Assembly: GCA_958299035.1 (NCBI GenBank)
Contig: CATQJL010000112.1
Location: forward strand, 69,099,117 to 69,163,116
DNA length: 64,000 nt
Direction: 5' to 3'
Origin: Cylicocyclus nassatus
Lineage: Eukaryota; Nematoda; Chromadorea; Rhabditida; Strongylidae
The position numbers were made by a program, and so were the translations under genes. Positions 1 to 12,742 of this stretch are shown here, one piece after another. The notes under the pieces are model-generated. The model saw nothing but the letters and a program-made list of their open reading frames with translations, made no database searches and was not told where the DNA came from. The stretch's first letter is position 1. Each line of letters starts with the position of its first letter.

Positions 1-337
1 GTCTGGCTGATAAATAACCGCTATTTTTTCCATGACCATTAAAATAATTATCTTGTCAATAGTTGAGAATTGCACTCCAGCCTTTCCTAGCCCCTAGACC
101 TCAAATTTCAAGACCTTTTTTTGCAAAAATTTAGTGCCAAAGTGTTTGGATAAATTTTTTTTGCAGCACGAGAACATCTTTAGCTGTGTTTAATCTTTTT
201 TTGCAATTATATTTCTTGCCAACTATGTACAGCGGAAGTGGTTCCGACAAAACTTGCGCATAAAACTGGAGAAACAGTTGAAACAGCAAGTTTTACGAAG
301 AAGGAAAACAGATGAGCAATATAACACGTATCACTTA
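1..337. other. No gene recognised
   Basis: AT-rich sequence in which I see no supported exon, RNA gene or repeat boundary before the Harbinger-like copy that follows. Confidence 0.4.
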
Positions 338-566
338 AGGGCCGGTCGTAATTCACGCGATTTCGGTCGCGACGCGATTTGGCAATGTTCCAACTATCCA
401 TAACTCACTGTAAGCACATTTTAGATGTACAGAACATAAGGCATTTTATCAGTCCGCCTAAGTTATACACATTATGCATGTTAAGTTTGCTAGTGTTGGA
501 TCTAGACTTCTGGCGAATTGCCAAGTCGCCTCGCGACTAAAATCGCGTGAAGTAAGCTCGGCTCAT
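338..566. mobile_element. PIF/Harbinger-like MITE, diverged copy
   Basis: The left end reads AGGGCCGGTCGTAATTCACG after TTA. The right part carries the inverted complement (AATTGCCAAGTCGC...AAATCGCGTGAAG). The interior matches the better preserved copy at 29077-29277, including the shared stretch CCATAACTCACTGTAAGCAC. The right terminus is diverged, so the exact end is approximate. No coding capacity. Confidence 0.7.
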
Positions 567-1067
567 TCAACTACGTGCGGTAAACTACATCGTTTAAAAA
601 ACCAGTGCTTGATCTAACCCTCTTTTTATTTTTATAAGCCTATGCCTTGCAAATAAGGAAATTTATGAGGGCCTAATGATTTGATTTATTGAGCAAATTT
701 CATAGGAATTATAGCGGGCAAAAGCTATCGTCATCGTTAATGCACTGTATTTATTACCAACCCAAGTTCATTAGATTATACGACTTACGACTAACCCTTT
801 AGGATTATGACTAAGACATAATCAAGCATAATGTCTCTGAAGCCTCACATCCTGTTGTACTTTAGCTTTGCCAGGCATACACTATTTCAAGATTATTTGC
901 CTATATTCTCAATTAAACATTTTTTAGAGGTTTTGTTCTAACGCTTGATCAGACTGCAGGTTTTGGTACATTTTTTGATCTCATGGCTTTATTTTGAACT
1001 TGGTCCTATGGGAATTTTCAGAAACGATAAGCTGGGATTCATAGAGTTCATATTTTAATGGAATTAG
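567..1067. other. No gene recognised
   Basis: AT-rich. A possible acceptor at about 1018 precedes a short open stretch that may be an earlier exon of the decayed coding region at 1068-1386. Nothing else can be supported. Confidence 0.3.
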
Positions 1068-1386
1068 AATCAGCTATTTGACCGCCTTGATGGTGAGTAC
1101 GAGCCGCAAATGCACAACGCTGAAGTTGTTATTTCAATGTTCCATTATGCTAAAGTATCGTAACCTCGTAAGGGAACTTGAAAAATTGGGCTTTCATATT
1201 TTCATGTCATTTATTGAAATGGATGATCCTATTCTAAACGAACAAAAATATTCACTGAAGCACGGAAAAAAATTTCCTGCTTTGGTGCAAATGAATCATA
1301 AAAAAAGCACTTCCGTCATCTACACTAATGCCACGGATTTCATTTGGATTAAGGTGCTAATGTACTTCGCATCATCGTCGACTCAG
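1068..1386 (+). pseudogene. Decayed coding region, unidentified family
   Basis: Two overlapping reading frames look protein-like but cannot be joined. After an acceptor-like AG at 1066-1067 the first frame reads NQLFDRLDGEYEPQMHNAEV and runs to about 1154, then stops. The second frame (from about 1147) continues with RELEKLGFHIFMSFIEMDD and ends near STQ at 1386, just before a GTAGGG donor. The switch occurs within a few bases, with no room for an intron, which fits a frameshift in a formerly continuous exon. I do not recognise the family and give no function. It could also be a live gene with a sequencing indel. Confidence 0.35.
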
Positions 1387-1911
1387 GTAGGGAAATTTAT
1401 AGATCAAGCTTTTCAATGTCATTCAGAGTCATATGGGCACAAATGTCATGAATTATCTCGGACAATTTTAGTATATAAATGACGTTTCTAATGCGTTATG
1501 ATGACATTAGGTCATTATCATATGTCTGCCATAACCCACATTTTTGGGCTTTCTTCATAATTACTCTGTGGACTACGTACAAGATTGATTGTGTATGTAT
1601 GGTAGCCTCATAATCGTCTTTTTTCGAACCTTCTCATGATTCTCAAATCCCACGCAATTTCTCTAATGTATAAGATTGCCGTCATGTTTTTAGAGAACGA
1701 TAAGCGGTTAAAAGCCATTTAACTCGCAAAAAAGTTTTCTCGAAGGGAGGAAAAAAGGATAATGAGTAATTGCTTGCTCTGACTGAGATAGCCTATCACC
1801 TAGCTCGATATCAGGAAAGAAAATTTCTTATTTAAAAATTTACTCTACACTCCTGGAAATCTTTAACTGATTTGAAAGACGTAGCAGACTTCGAAATAAT
1901 TTTTTGCTTTA
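1387..1911. other. No gene recognised
   Basis: AT-rich sequence between the decayed coding region and the mariner-like element. No supported exon. Confidence 0.3.
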
Positions 1912-2589
1912 CAGGGTATTCCAAAAGTATGTATACACTGTTTGATCGTCAATATCTCTTTTCTCAAAAAGTCTTTTGCCTTCCACTAAGCACCATTTTG
2001 TAGAGCTGGCTTCAACTTAGGCTTACAGTATAGGAATCAAGGATCATTCTTCACTATTGTAAGATTACGGTAGAAACTTTTAGCTTATGGCGTCATTACG
2101 ATTTACCGTGTTTCAGAAAAACTTTCCAAAAAAATCTGAAAAGTGGTGTACTGGGGTTTTCAAGCCCGCTGATTTTATTGTTCAACTTTCTACGAGTTTG
2201 CAAAGCTTTTAAAATAGCGTAATCACGATTTTATGGAGACTTGTAAAAGCAGCTATTGCGGTCTACCTGGCATAACTTATGAACGAAGCATTGTGCGGTA
2301 AAGTGCAGACATCATATTTGGTTTTAGCGGCTTCTATTGGTCTAGCATGAAAGTTTTTGGTTGTTCGGCTTGCTTCCTGAGGCGAAATAGGGTCCTCGAT
2401 AGCTCACAACCCTTCTTGAATTTTTTACCGTAATCCTACAGTAATGAAGAGCGATCTGTAATTGGCTCGATTTTGCAAATCTAAGTTGAAGCCAGCTCTA
2501 TAAAATGGTGCTTAGAGGTAAGCAAAAGAATTCTTGGGAAAAGAGATATCAACGATCAAATAGTGTATACATACTTTTGGGACACCCTG
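1912..2589. mobile_element. Tc1/mariner-like non-autonomous element
   Basis: Long terminal inverted repeats start CAGGGTATTCCAAAAGTATG on the left and CAGGGTGTCCCAAAAGTATG on the right strand. They extend more than 100 bp, with the shared block AGAGCTGGCTTCAACTTAG in the left arm and its complement in the right. TA flanks both ends (1910-1911 and 2590-2591), the Tc1/mariner target. The interior has no transposase frame, so this is a MITE or deletion derivative. Confidence 0.85.
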
Positions 2590-3073
2590 TATAATGAAGA
2601 CTTCTGTTAACGTATAATATTACAATATTTCTAATTCCAATTATTGATAGATTTTCTATTCGATTTCGGTCTTTTTAAAACACTGAAGATGCGATGACTG
2701 GCACCCACGTGGGACAATGTGACCTACACGGGTCATGGCTTAAATTTTGTTAAATCACTACTGCTGTGGAATACATCTGTTTTAGTACCCTCTTACGCTC
2801 TGATACTAGAAATCGCTTCCCCGTTTTTTGTCTGCTTCTTATAGGATTACTGTAGGTGTACTGTAGATGACGATCTGCCGTAGCATTAGCCGAAAATTTT
2901 TAAAGTTTTTGTGGAAGGCTTTATCCCACACAGACAACCAAAAATTAGCTTTGTCGTCAAAATGTTAATGTGGTGCACCTGGGTACATATATAAAAAAGT
3001 AAATAAATAAAATTTTATTATAGATCCGATGGAATAATTTTTATGATCTCGAGGCGGAGGTACTGTGAGCTTA

Positions 3074-3319
3074 CAGTGGTTTTCAATACGTATTGGTTAT
3101 TTCTACCGTATGCCTTGCAGGCCCAACATGAGTGGATTGGTGTGGATTGGTGTAGATTGGTATGGATTGGTGTGGATTGGTGCGGCGCCGCCGAGAAAAG
3201 CAGCGCGGCGCAAACCCGAAGCGATGCGGCGCCTCACCAATCCACACCAATCTACACCAATCCACGTCGAGGCTGGAAGGCATACGGTAGAAAAAACCAA
3301 TACGTATTGAAAACAACTG
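3074..3319. mobile_element. TA-flanked palindromic MITE with TGGATTGGTG tandem units
   Basis: Inverted ends CAGTGGTTTTCAATACGTAT / CAGTTGTTTTCAATACGTAT are flanked by TA (3072-3073 and 3320-3321). Inside each arm, short tandem units of TGGATTGGTG (left) and their complement (right) surround a GC-rich centre (GCGGCGCCGCC). Overlapping open frames on both strands here (60-126 codons) arise from the repeats and are not genes. Confidence 0.85.
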
Positions 3320-6096
3320 TATGTACGTTACACATTTTTCTACTTCCATTGTCCTTTAAGATAATTAAGCTGCTTGCTTGTCTGCAACGAATCCAACATC
3401 ATAAAAACATATTTAAACCCTAGCCTTTCGAAAATTTACCCACACGGGCTTAGACAAAAAAAGCCGGGGCTAAGCTAAGCTGCATCCTTTCACCCCGAGG
3501 GCGGCTTTTTTGCCGCCCTCGACACGAATACTCACGTACTTTTACGTTTCGCCGGCTAAGTTGCCCATCCTAAGCCCCATAACATGCATGGGAAATGCAG
3601 ACTGTGCCTTTATGGACGTAACAATGGGTTTTGTGACGTTATGTTATGTGTAGTGTCTGTGTGTTTGCAACATGCTAAATTATGAAGTATTTTGGGCTGC
3701 GAAGAAATTTTTTTTTGACATGCAGTTCACTCATTTTGAGCTCATGCACATACATTAGTTGCTTTTTTTTCAAAAAATGGAACTAGCAAAAATCTGAAAT
3801 AGATTTTATGCCTTACTTCTTCAAGAAAACACTTTAACTTTCCAGTTCCGCGACTTTAGGATACTTGCAATCGATCACGCAAGCAATAACTTAGGTTGTT
3901 TAGGTTGCAAATTTCTTGGAAAGTACAAAATTCAATATTTCTCTCAATCCAAAACTCAAATTCATTTTTCTTGTGTCTACAGTACTAATCCCTGTAAGAT
4001 TCTACTTTTTTACAATTTTTGCTTTTGCATTTTCATGCGAAATAAAAGACAATAACAAGCAGACTATTCCTCCGTAAAAAATTTGAAAGATTTTTTAGGA
4101 CTGACCAAGGGCCCTCGCAATTTTCTGCACCAAGCTCTGGATTGCAATGATTAAAACTCCATTTTCGTTCAATTTCGGTAGCTAGCTTATAGAAAGTGAA
4201 GCTTCTGCATCTACCACGGAGCCAAACTTTCTACATTTTTAGAAACAGAGGAAGATTTTAGATTCAGGTAAAAGGTTACTAAGTTCTGAGAAATTATTTT
4301 GTATTCCGGTTCTGCAGAATAAAAAAGTCGAACAATTTTTGTAATTTTTTCGTGGATTGCTGAATCTGTTTAAATCTATTTTTTCCAAAATTTACTTCTC
4401 CTTCAAGAGCTATTATAACTATAATGATATGTAACCTATTACCTTATGAGATAGTTTCATCTGATAGTTTCATCTTATGACTCACCCCGAAATGTTTCTC
4501 TAGAATAAAAAATCTCCTCTGATTGTAAATTAAACATCAGCTACTCGATGCAACATATTTAACCTATGATGTCTAATTTTGCAGTAAATCATTGGAAAAT
4601 AAATGGATTGACACAATTAGGTGACTGCAAAGTACCTCGTGCCTCGTCTTATTGAGCTAACTGAAGGACAACATCTATTTGATGTTGTTTACAAAGAGTG
4701 TAGCAGAGTAGGGCAGAAGTGCTCAATTTTTGGTGATAAAAATCTATCTTGAAAAATTTTAGAATTTCGTGACAAAAAGTATAATTTCACCTTATAGATT
4801 CTATTCACGGATGACATTGAAATTCTAATTATTTAGTAAGCCATAAACTTACAGAATGTGAGACGAAGAACAACTTCAAGTTTCCTGAAAAGTGGTGGAA
4901 GATTGTGATGTGAAAGAGCTTATTTTGCTAGTATTGGGTGATGCTTGAAAATAGTAGATGTCCATAGTCGAGTGGACCTGACTGCTAATTTGTGCACTTG
5001 CACATTATACGCTTCTACTCCCAAGGAAGCAGACATGTACAGCTCTTCCAACTGTGGTCCAAGGATTCTAACTCCCCTCATTTACTGATCAAATTTTATT
5101 TCCAAAGTAACCACAAGATACTGATATTTCCTGATTTTTTTCTGTGACACATCTTAGCACAAAATTCTTGAAATATTGGGCATGGTAGACACAAAACTTG
5201 TGTAATTTCACAAGCAGGGCTAATTGCACTTATATACACAACTCAAAATTATGCTCAACTATCTCATCGTCTTCTCTTTCTTCCTACCTTTGGAGGGCTT
5301 TAAAGATTGCAAACTCGTCTGCGGAAATGAAAGTATTTGATTTTCAAACATAGCAAAGGAATTGAATAATTTTCTTTATTTTACGAGCTAATTTAAAATT
5401 AATTTTTTATGCAACTTTTTTCATGTCGTAGCATGATGTAGAATGGTGCTGTTTAATCACAAATGTATTCGAATGAAAAGAAACTTTCTCGTAAAATTGG
5501 ATTCTTGTTATTTGCACACACCGTATCATTTTCGTCGATACCCAACATTAAAGCTGCTATGGCTATTACTTGGCATCATCCTATAATTTGTACAAATGAC
5601 CTGCCCACTAGCTGAGGACTTACATTCTGATGTCTGAACCTAGATCTAAAGTTGATACTTCCTTAACTGGATATAAAAATTATCCGAAAACTCTAGCTTT
5701 TCCAATGATTCTGAAGAAAGTTGCATTCTTGGTGCTTTTTTTTTGAGAATCTAGTAAATGCGTATTAACGTAGAGTCAAAAATTCTTCTAGAAACTGAGA
5801 AAATCACCCGAGGCAGTTTTAAACCCCACGAAGTCGGCTTTTAATTAGTATACCGTAGGAAAATATCATATTCCGGGATGTGGGAAAATTACAGATGCTT
5901 TGCAACTCTTTTTCTGGGTAATCATGGCTGCAAATTCTTGTAGATTAGGATTCCCATGGGAGCTTAAAAAAGGTGAAATCTATCATTAAGAATCTGCTTG
6001 CAAATTAGGATGTTATGGAAGTTGCTCGGCTAATGAAATCCCACTTTTCCCCTTCTATGTAGAGTTCTCTCTTCTCGCTTGAACCATGACGAAGCA
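3320..6096. other. AT-rich intergenic sequence
   Basis: No exon could be supported. A small GC-rich hairpin lies near 3493-3525 (CGAGGGCGGC and its complement around a T run), probably the core of another short element. The rest is low-complexity AT-rich sequence with scattered stops in all frames. Confidence 0.4.
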
Positions 6097-6314
6097 AGGC
6101 TACGCAGTGGGCGGAGCTTGTACACTATTGGGTGGAGCTTAATATCGAGCAGACGCTTCAGCCATTCTATTACATAAAGTCATGCACAGTAGAATCTATG
6201 TTTTTCGATAATTGTTGGAGCTTTCCCAACCTTTTTGAAAATTGTTTTATATGTTTTAGTGTTGCACTGTAAGCTCCACCCAAAAGCGTACAAGCTCCGC
6301 CCACTGCGTAGCCT
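6097..6314. mobile_element. Short inverted-repeat element
   Basis: About 45-bp terminal inverted repeats: AGGCTACGCAGTGGGCGGAG at the left, with its complement ending at 6314. Both continue through a GGGTGGAGCTTA block. The interior is about 125 bp of AT-rich DNA. No clear target duplication, so the superfamily is not assigned. Confidence 0.75.
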
Positions 6315-9300
6315 GCCTCATTATGTTACAGAGAAAAATGAAGATATAAATGAATATATCAGAAAACACCCACTGTAATTTATCAAAAATTCAATAAGTA
6401 GTATGAATACGGTAGATAATTTTAAAACACTTAGTGATATTAGATGTAGCTTAGCTCGAATTTCTCTAAGCAGTTTTTCTTCACCAAGCAAAAGCTAAAA
6501 TATTTAGTTTCCTCACCCTCCTACTCTGCTTTTTCCGCCGCCTCCCCCTTGATATCGTCTTTCTCATGTCCGACACGCTTGATGGGACATCCGCATTTCC
6601 TAGACTCTCCCTTTTATGTCTACCAGATGATTGCAACAACACTCTTATCTGAAACTCTAGTCAATTTGCTGAATTACTTTGGGAGGTGCATTCTTCATTC
6701 TGGAGCAGAGTTGTCGTGCCTTTACCTCTAGATATGATATTTTCTACTCAAGAATATTTTGCTTTTTTGTAGTGGGAGCATTCTGGCAAATCAAATTATT
6801 CATGATTCTAACCAGACGCTTTCTATGTTCATCCAAGTCAAACTTTCACCCAAAATCGGATCTTCTCAATACACATGCTGTGGTTTGGAGAAGTATTAGG
6901 TTGTCCCATAAGTCTTTTCATTTTTAAGTTTTCGCTGTGATAAGTCAGGCACTTCTTGTTCTAAATAGACATTAGGATACCATTCGATAGAGCAACTCAA
7001 GCTCTATAAGATGATTTATGCTTTTGCACCAGCTTCGGTCCACCTTAAGTTCTGAACCAAAATCTAAAAAGTTTCGGATGCCCAAAAAATTGAAATTTTT
7101 TTATATCTTCGTTCAAAAAAGTCCTACAAATCTCTCACTCGCTCACGCATATGCACTCCATATCAGACATTCATACGCGCTACTGCTGTATTTTTTATCA
7201 GCTAGAATTCAAGAAACCGAAAATTTCCGTGTTTTTGCCAAAGTGATGCTGTGCTGTTCTAACACTGACAGTTGTATACTACAAGCCCTTAGAAGTATAA
7301 CCGTAAATTTTTAGCTCTCTACAAGCTGTTTCCGAGAAATGTCAAATTTAGATTTCCTCACTCAGGTTTTTCACGCTTAACTCAACATTTCTCGGAAACC
7401 AGAGCTTGTAGAAATGTGGTGTGTTGCTTTATGTTGCTCCAAAAGCTCCTTCCCACTTTCTTTCAATGAATCGTATTCTTTGGTTGCCTCTTGTTGAAAA
7501 TATTCTTAACTGTATTTTTGTTGAAAGGCAACTTTTATGCTTTATAGAAGTTTATTTTTTGGGCTGAAATGGTATGAGTAAAGGCTAGAGTTACAAGCAA
7601 ACGATAAAATTACCCAAATTTAGAGTTTTTAAGTAGAATCATGGAAAACTCTGAAAGTATATTTGTTAAATAGTAAAAATTTTGCACATTTTGCAGTACT
7701 CTTGCCATAAATTAGTTTGGAAAATGCGCGAGTTGCAAGCAAATGAAAAGAGTCACTCAAAAAAGCATTTCTTAAGTAATGTTGCAGAAAATACTAGAAG
7801 GTCGCAGGAAGACCTAAACATAGATATTGTTACAAAGGCGTTTCTTTTTATGTATATTCATGTTTTTGAAATTTATTTTTCACTTCAAATAATGCCAGTC
7901 TTTAGTAAATCCCTTATTTGCTCTCTTTCGCATTTTTCTCACTAAGTAATGTTATAAAAAGCTTGGTTTCTGCTTTCGAACAGAGGTATTTTTGAAGAAC
8001 TTCATCTTCATCAGGATGCAAAGAAATTATGATTTTTCGAACAAAAGGTGCGAATGAACTTTCGGATCAACCTAATGAATTTCTACTATCTCAGACAAGT
8101 CTACATTGAATAAGAGTGAAAAAGTAAACACTCCGTTTCGCTCCTTCCCTTAGACGGTCATAGGAAGTCGTACGTCCGGTGCATAAAGCTGCCAATTGGA
8201 CAAGGGTTCCTTTCCAAACAGACAGATTTTTTGCAGTAAGTTTATTATTAAGATATTAATGCTGAGCTGGGTGCTGTGCACTTTTCAGACATTTTATTCA
8301 TTGTTTACTTAAAAGCTTTTCTTTCCTAAAATCAAATGTCTGTTAACGTGCAAACGTTGAATTTTGCAGATTGAAACAAGACTTCAATTTCATGTGTCAT
8401 TCTTTGAAGCTATAAAATGCAAATTTTCTGATAAGCTGATATCAGGATATATTAATCGTTAATCCGAAGGTTTCTGTATTAGTTTCTGAAGACTTACAGT
8501 TAATCCCATGCATCACAAATCAAGAAATGCTTCTAGAAAGTACTTTGAGTGCAACATCATGCTGAATCATTAGAATTCTATGAGAATTCTTTAGCAGAAT
8601 TGCTTTATTCAGAAAAGTGGCATAACTTACGGTTTTTTTTTTCATTTGCATCTCATTTTGGAGATGCTTCACCTTGCAAACATTTTAGCATAGAAATTTT
8701 TTCATTGTTTAAGTGAGTGAAAATAACAAGTTATTATTTTTTATAGACTATATGAGTAAGACCACCGTATATTATATTCATGGACAATAGCAGTTTGTTG
8801 CATCCAAATGCACTTGCCCAGTAACTCTGTGGTCAAGAAACAGAAGAGCTTGTGAATACCATAGTGTTCCAACGTTTATTATCTTGCTCTATATAAAGTA
8901 AAAACATTGGAAGAAGCTGTTCTAGCTCAAGCTGGATGAACATCATTCTTGGCGCTGGAGCATATACAAAACCGCTCATCAACTGTCGTGAACGTTACCG
9001 AACTTCATCAGAACTCATCAAAATCCGCCTCATATCTTGGTTATTTGAGCGAATTTTGAAACTAGGAATGATATCCACGAAAGTCCCCGCGAAATGGGCT
9101 TTTCGTACGAATAAAATGGACTTAGTCCAGGCGGTGCGATAAGATATCGCATTCGCAAATCCATTCATTCCATACAAAAATCAAGCAAACCTTTTTCCAA
9201 CTTGCCTCAACCTCAACCTTAGCCTCAACCTTTTTTAGAGTCCATTTTCCTCCATTACGGACTTTCGTGGATGTCATTCCAGGAGCATTTGACTTTTGTT

Positions 9301-10154
9301 CGATTCAGTTCAGCGGGCTCATCTCCTGATAAATATGAAAGTCCCGTTTTAGACACGGTAGGGTGCACGGTAGGTGGTAAGAATTCACGAATCTTTTCAA
9401 ATCTTTGCTTACGGTAGATTACTCACTCATTGTACACTGTGTAACCTACAGACAAAACGGAGCCTATACCGTATCCAAACGGACACCTTCATTTATCTGA
9501 AGATGCGCTTCGAGAGCTGAGGCAAACGGTGCCCCTGGTTTCAGACTTCGTTTACTATGAACCAAGATATGAGATGCGACGCTGATTTCGCTAGACTTCG
9601 GTGACGTTTGATGACATTTCTGTCTGTTATGAGCGGTATAGTATGTAAGCACCCTTCAGTAGACTAGAACAAAAATCAAATTAAGTTAGGCGTATTTGTC
9701 CCTATGCCCACACTAAATTCTTCACACGAGGCGGTCTGCACTATTTTTTCGCTCATGGTTTATGGAAAAACACCAAGAATCAGGATCGTTGATCATTTTT
9801 CTCCCGCCACCCTCGCATTTTTCTCCGCATGATAATAAAGAGGCAGTTAAATGCATAATGATTCGCTTTATGAGTGAAGCGCAACCATCTAGCAGCTCAT
9901 CGGCTGAAAAAGCTCTAGTACGGGATCCTCCCGAGAGGAACGGCGGGAAGAGAGGGAGGGGGAGGGAGGGTTGGAGGATGGGGGGATGAGAGTAGAGATG
10001 AGAGTAGACGTAAGAGAAGAGTTATTGGTGGTCTACGGAAACATCTGAGATAGTCTAAGGTTGAAATGAATATTTTTGTGTATTTTGGATAAGAAGTTGT
10101 TTTAGTCATGGAAGCAAATAAAACGTTTCCAGAAAATTTCGTACTTTCGGAAGG
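6315..10154. other. Intergenic, short hairpins only
   Basis: A 93-bp hairpin occupies 7319-7411 (ACAAGCTGTTTCCGAGAAAT and complement). Inverted matches of ATCCACGAAAGTC lie near 9073 and 9266. A G-rich AGGGAGGGGGAGGGAGGG tract lies at about 9950-9970. Open frames of 60-98 codons here lack splice context or recognisable domains. Confidence 0.4.
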
Positions 10155-10156
10155 TA

Positions 10157-11088
10157 CAGGGTGGGGCAAAAGTCTGGGAGCCTATTTTGTAGTGCTGTAA
10201 ATCAAGAAACTACTGATGATTTTGACTCCAAATTTGTGTCTCATATTGCTGCGATCATCTTCTACAAATCGCACTTTGGCTGGCTGAAAATGCTTGCCAT
10301 ATGTTTTTGTAGGAGTTGGATTTATCAAACGAGTGCTCTGCAATGCTAGAAAATCGAAATTTTTGGTCTTCACAACTTACTTTGTAGCTAAAGATACAGT
10401 GTATATTCTAAAGAGCTTCGATGCATACAATGTAGAGCAGATCTTGCGCTATCGATTCATTGTCATTGCGTTTCTCAGATACTATTCTTTCGAAAACGCA
10501 AAATAAAAATTTGCGAATACTACCTGCGTGCCAGTGGCCTTTTTTCTTCAAAATAAATTTGAAAGCTATAGTAGCACAGCAGACACTGAATTCTAGGCTA
10601 TACTCTTTTCTTGGATCTTCTATGCAAGCATGTACTTGAGTTCGATCGATCAAGCAATTTCAACACTTTTCAGATTACGATTTTTCGCTCTCGTTCGCGC
10701 AATCGCATCCAGATTTCCAGTATACATTGTACTCTTGCCTTCAATTAAAATTCCAAAATTTTTTTCCTAAAACTGCAAAAAAAATTTCTTCGCAGTACGT
10801 TGTAGCTAAAAGCTTGCTCTATCATACCGCACATTTACACGGAAAAAGAAACAGACCGTAAAAGCGTGGGACGAATTTCATCACGACTGTCTGCGTGCCA
10901 CGACAGGCGGACTCGCCAAGATTTTGAAGGGCTGCTTTGAAGCCAGAAGAAGCAATCCCAAAATTTGAGAGCAGCGCTGTATTTGTAAGGGTTCAATTTA
11001 TGTGTGCACCGAATTTTTTGTTCCTAGGCAAATTCTTTCTGATTTTATATGAAAAAGTACTAGGCTCCCAGACTTTTGCCCCACCCTG
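10157..11088 (+). mobile_element. Decayed Tc1/mariner element
   Basis: Inverted ends CAGGGTGGGGCAAAAGTCTG are near identical for about 29 bp and flanked by TA at both sides (10155-10156, 11089-11090). The interior keeps a short remnant at 10852-10968 reading VKAWDEFHHDCLRATTGGLA followed by KILKGCFEARRSN. This resembles the C-terminal tail of Tc1/mariner transposases, where a 'W.e.....lR' segment precedes the stop. The catalytic region is not readable, so the element is dead or non-autonomous. Confidence 0.85.
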
Positions 11089-11207
11089 TAGAATCATCAT
11101 CCAAATTGTTGATATATAATCCTTTTTATTGTAAAATTTTAGTGTTGCGAGTGAAATCAACAAATGCCTCGGCATTTTGAGATCTACACTACAGTAAGTT
11201 CCAGCCC

Positions 11208-11640
11208 ACAGGCGGGAATTGGAAGGGCGTCCGCATCGCAACAGTTCGCGCCGTTTTGCAGCTATAGTACCCTAATTTCACGCGGGGGATTTTTTTTTCA
11301 AAATCGACCAGCCCAGACAAGTCAAAGGATTTTACAACCAAAGGACCCTATAACTTGCTGTATATTGCCTAGGAGAATCGTGCGATGTAAGGATTTCTTT
11401 CCGGAATACAGTGAAGCGGCTGAGCGGCTCGCTTGAAAATTCGAAAAAGTGCACCTATACGCGTGAAATTAAGGTATATCATATCGTGCTGAGAACCTTT
11501 GTCTGCGTCTTTTCTTTCCCCCACTCTTTGCTTGGCAAAATGCCAGGCTGTGTGCTCACAGAGCCTCCGAGCGGACGCGCTGCTCCACGTCAAAACCTTC
11601 GTTTATTCTGGGTTGAAACGAACTGTACATATACGGTACA
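11208..11640. repeat. Dispersed repeat copy 1, interrupted
   Basis: Shares GCAACAGTTCGCGCCGTTTT, TGCTGAGAACC, CTTTGCTTGGCAAA and GAGCCTCC-type blocks in the same order with 31139-31345. Here the repeat is split by the 205-bp insertion at 11270-11474. Outer boundaries were not determined. Confidence 0.6.
11270..11474. mobile_element. TA-flanked MITE nested in dispersed repeat
   Basis: Ends are CCCTAATTTCACGCG on the left and CCTTAATTTCACGCG as the complement of the right, flanked by TA (11268-11269 and 11475-11476). The related copy at 31195-31200 has the uninterrupted CTACAGTATGTCATATCG, which acts as an empty site and shows the inserted unit exactly. Confidence 0.8.
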
Positions 11641-12474
11641 AATGCTTATTATTCTTCAAAAAGGTTACCGAACTTTGACGAAGTGCGTGTGCATGGGTTA
11701 AACTCACTGCGTGATTATTGCCCTCATGTTTTTTTCAGTCTTTTATCATGTAGCACACGCTGTGATGTAGGTGATGTCTCTGGAAGATTTTGTTTAACAT
11801 GCGCATATATTTTAGGGCCCGACTGCCCATTTTCTCACGCTGCGCTTTTTCACTAACCAAGTACGCTAAAGTAAATGTCCATAAAATCGTAAAATGGGGT
11901 AAAATAGGCTTGCCCTTGTAAGCACTCTTTGCAGAATGCATCTTGGAAGCTAATAAATGCATAGTTTTTTTGCTTCATAGTGTTTATAACTATGTCAAAG
12001 ATTATGTTTACCCTTTGCAACGAGCTTTTTAGTATCGGAAGGATTTATTAATCGCAAACGACGTCAACGACATCATATAAATTCTCGTACTGTCAACATG
12101 AATATAGAGCTGTTGTTTAACCTTTTAATGTCCATGGTAAATCATGCCCCGTGGTAAATCATGCCCCGGTGAAATTTTCCCCTTCGAAGATTTATGATTT
12201 GGTCAAGATGGCCAATAATAAAAACTTTGTTTTGCTTCTACAGTAATCTTTGGTTTTCATAAGACTTTCAATCATATTTTTGAATCCAAAATTGTCAAAT
12301 TGATTACGAAGAGTTTTTGTCTCTGCTTGAGTCAGGAGTTTTCAAAAATTAATTTTTCACATTAATTTCAAACATTAGTTTTCAAGTATTTCTACAAAAC
12401 GTTATTATTTTAGCACACTTAAGACTGTTTTTGCATTTTCTTATAGTATTATCCACAAAATGATGTCTACATAT
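11641..12474. other. No gene recognised
   Basis: AT-rich. One short direct repeat (GGTAAATCATGCCCCG, twice near 12135-12170) is visible. No exon supported. Confidence 0.35.
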
Positions 12475-12735
12475 CAGTAGCGGATGAGAGGCCCTCCGAG
12501 AGTGGGTCGCAAGTTTCTTGAGGTTTACTTACATGCGTTATAAAAATGTGCAAGTGACTTCTTTATTCTTGTAAGAAATTTGATTAGTTTTTAAAATTTT
12601 TCAAATTTCAAATTAGTCTGGTAAAAAAATTTTTCGGGCTTGGCTACTCTACGCCCTCTTTTTAAATTTTAGTTATGAGCCCGCAGAAAATTTGAGTAGC
12701 ACCCCAAAAAATTTTCGGAGTGCGTGGCTAACACG
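12475..12735. repeat. Dispersed repeat, inverted relative to 19255-19545
   Basis: Segments around AAAATTTTCGGAGTGCGTGGCT, CATTTTTATAAC-type and AGTAGCGGA-type sequence occur in reverse orientation at 19255-19545. A shorter piece (CCGGAGTGCCTGGCTAACGC) lies near 47370. The copies are clearly diverged, and the family was not identified. Confidence 0.5.
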
Positions 12736-12742
12736 CGTCTAA

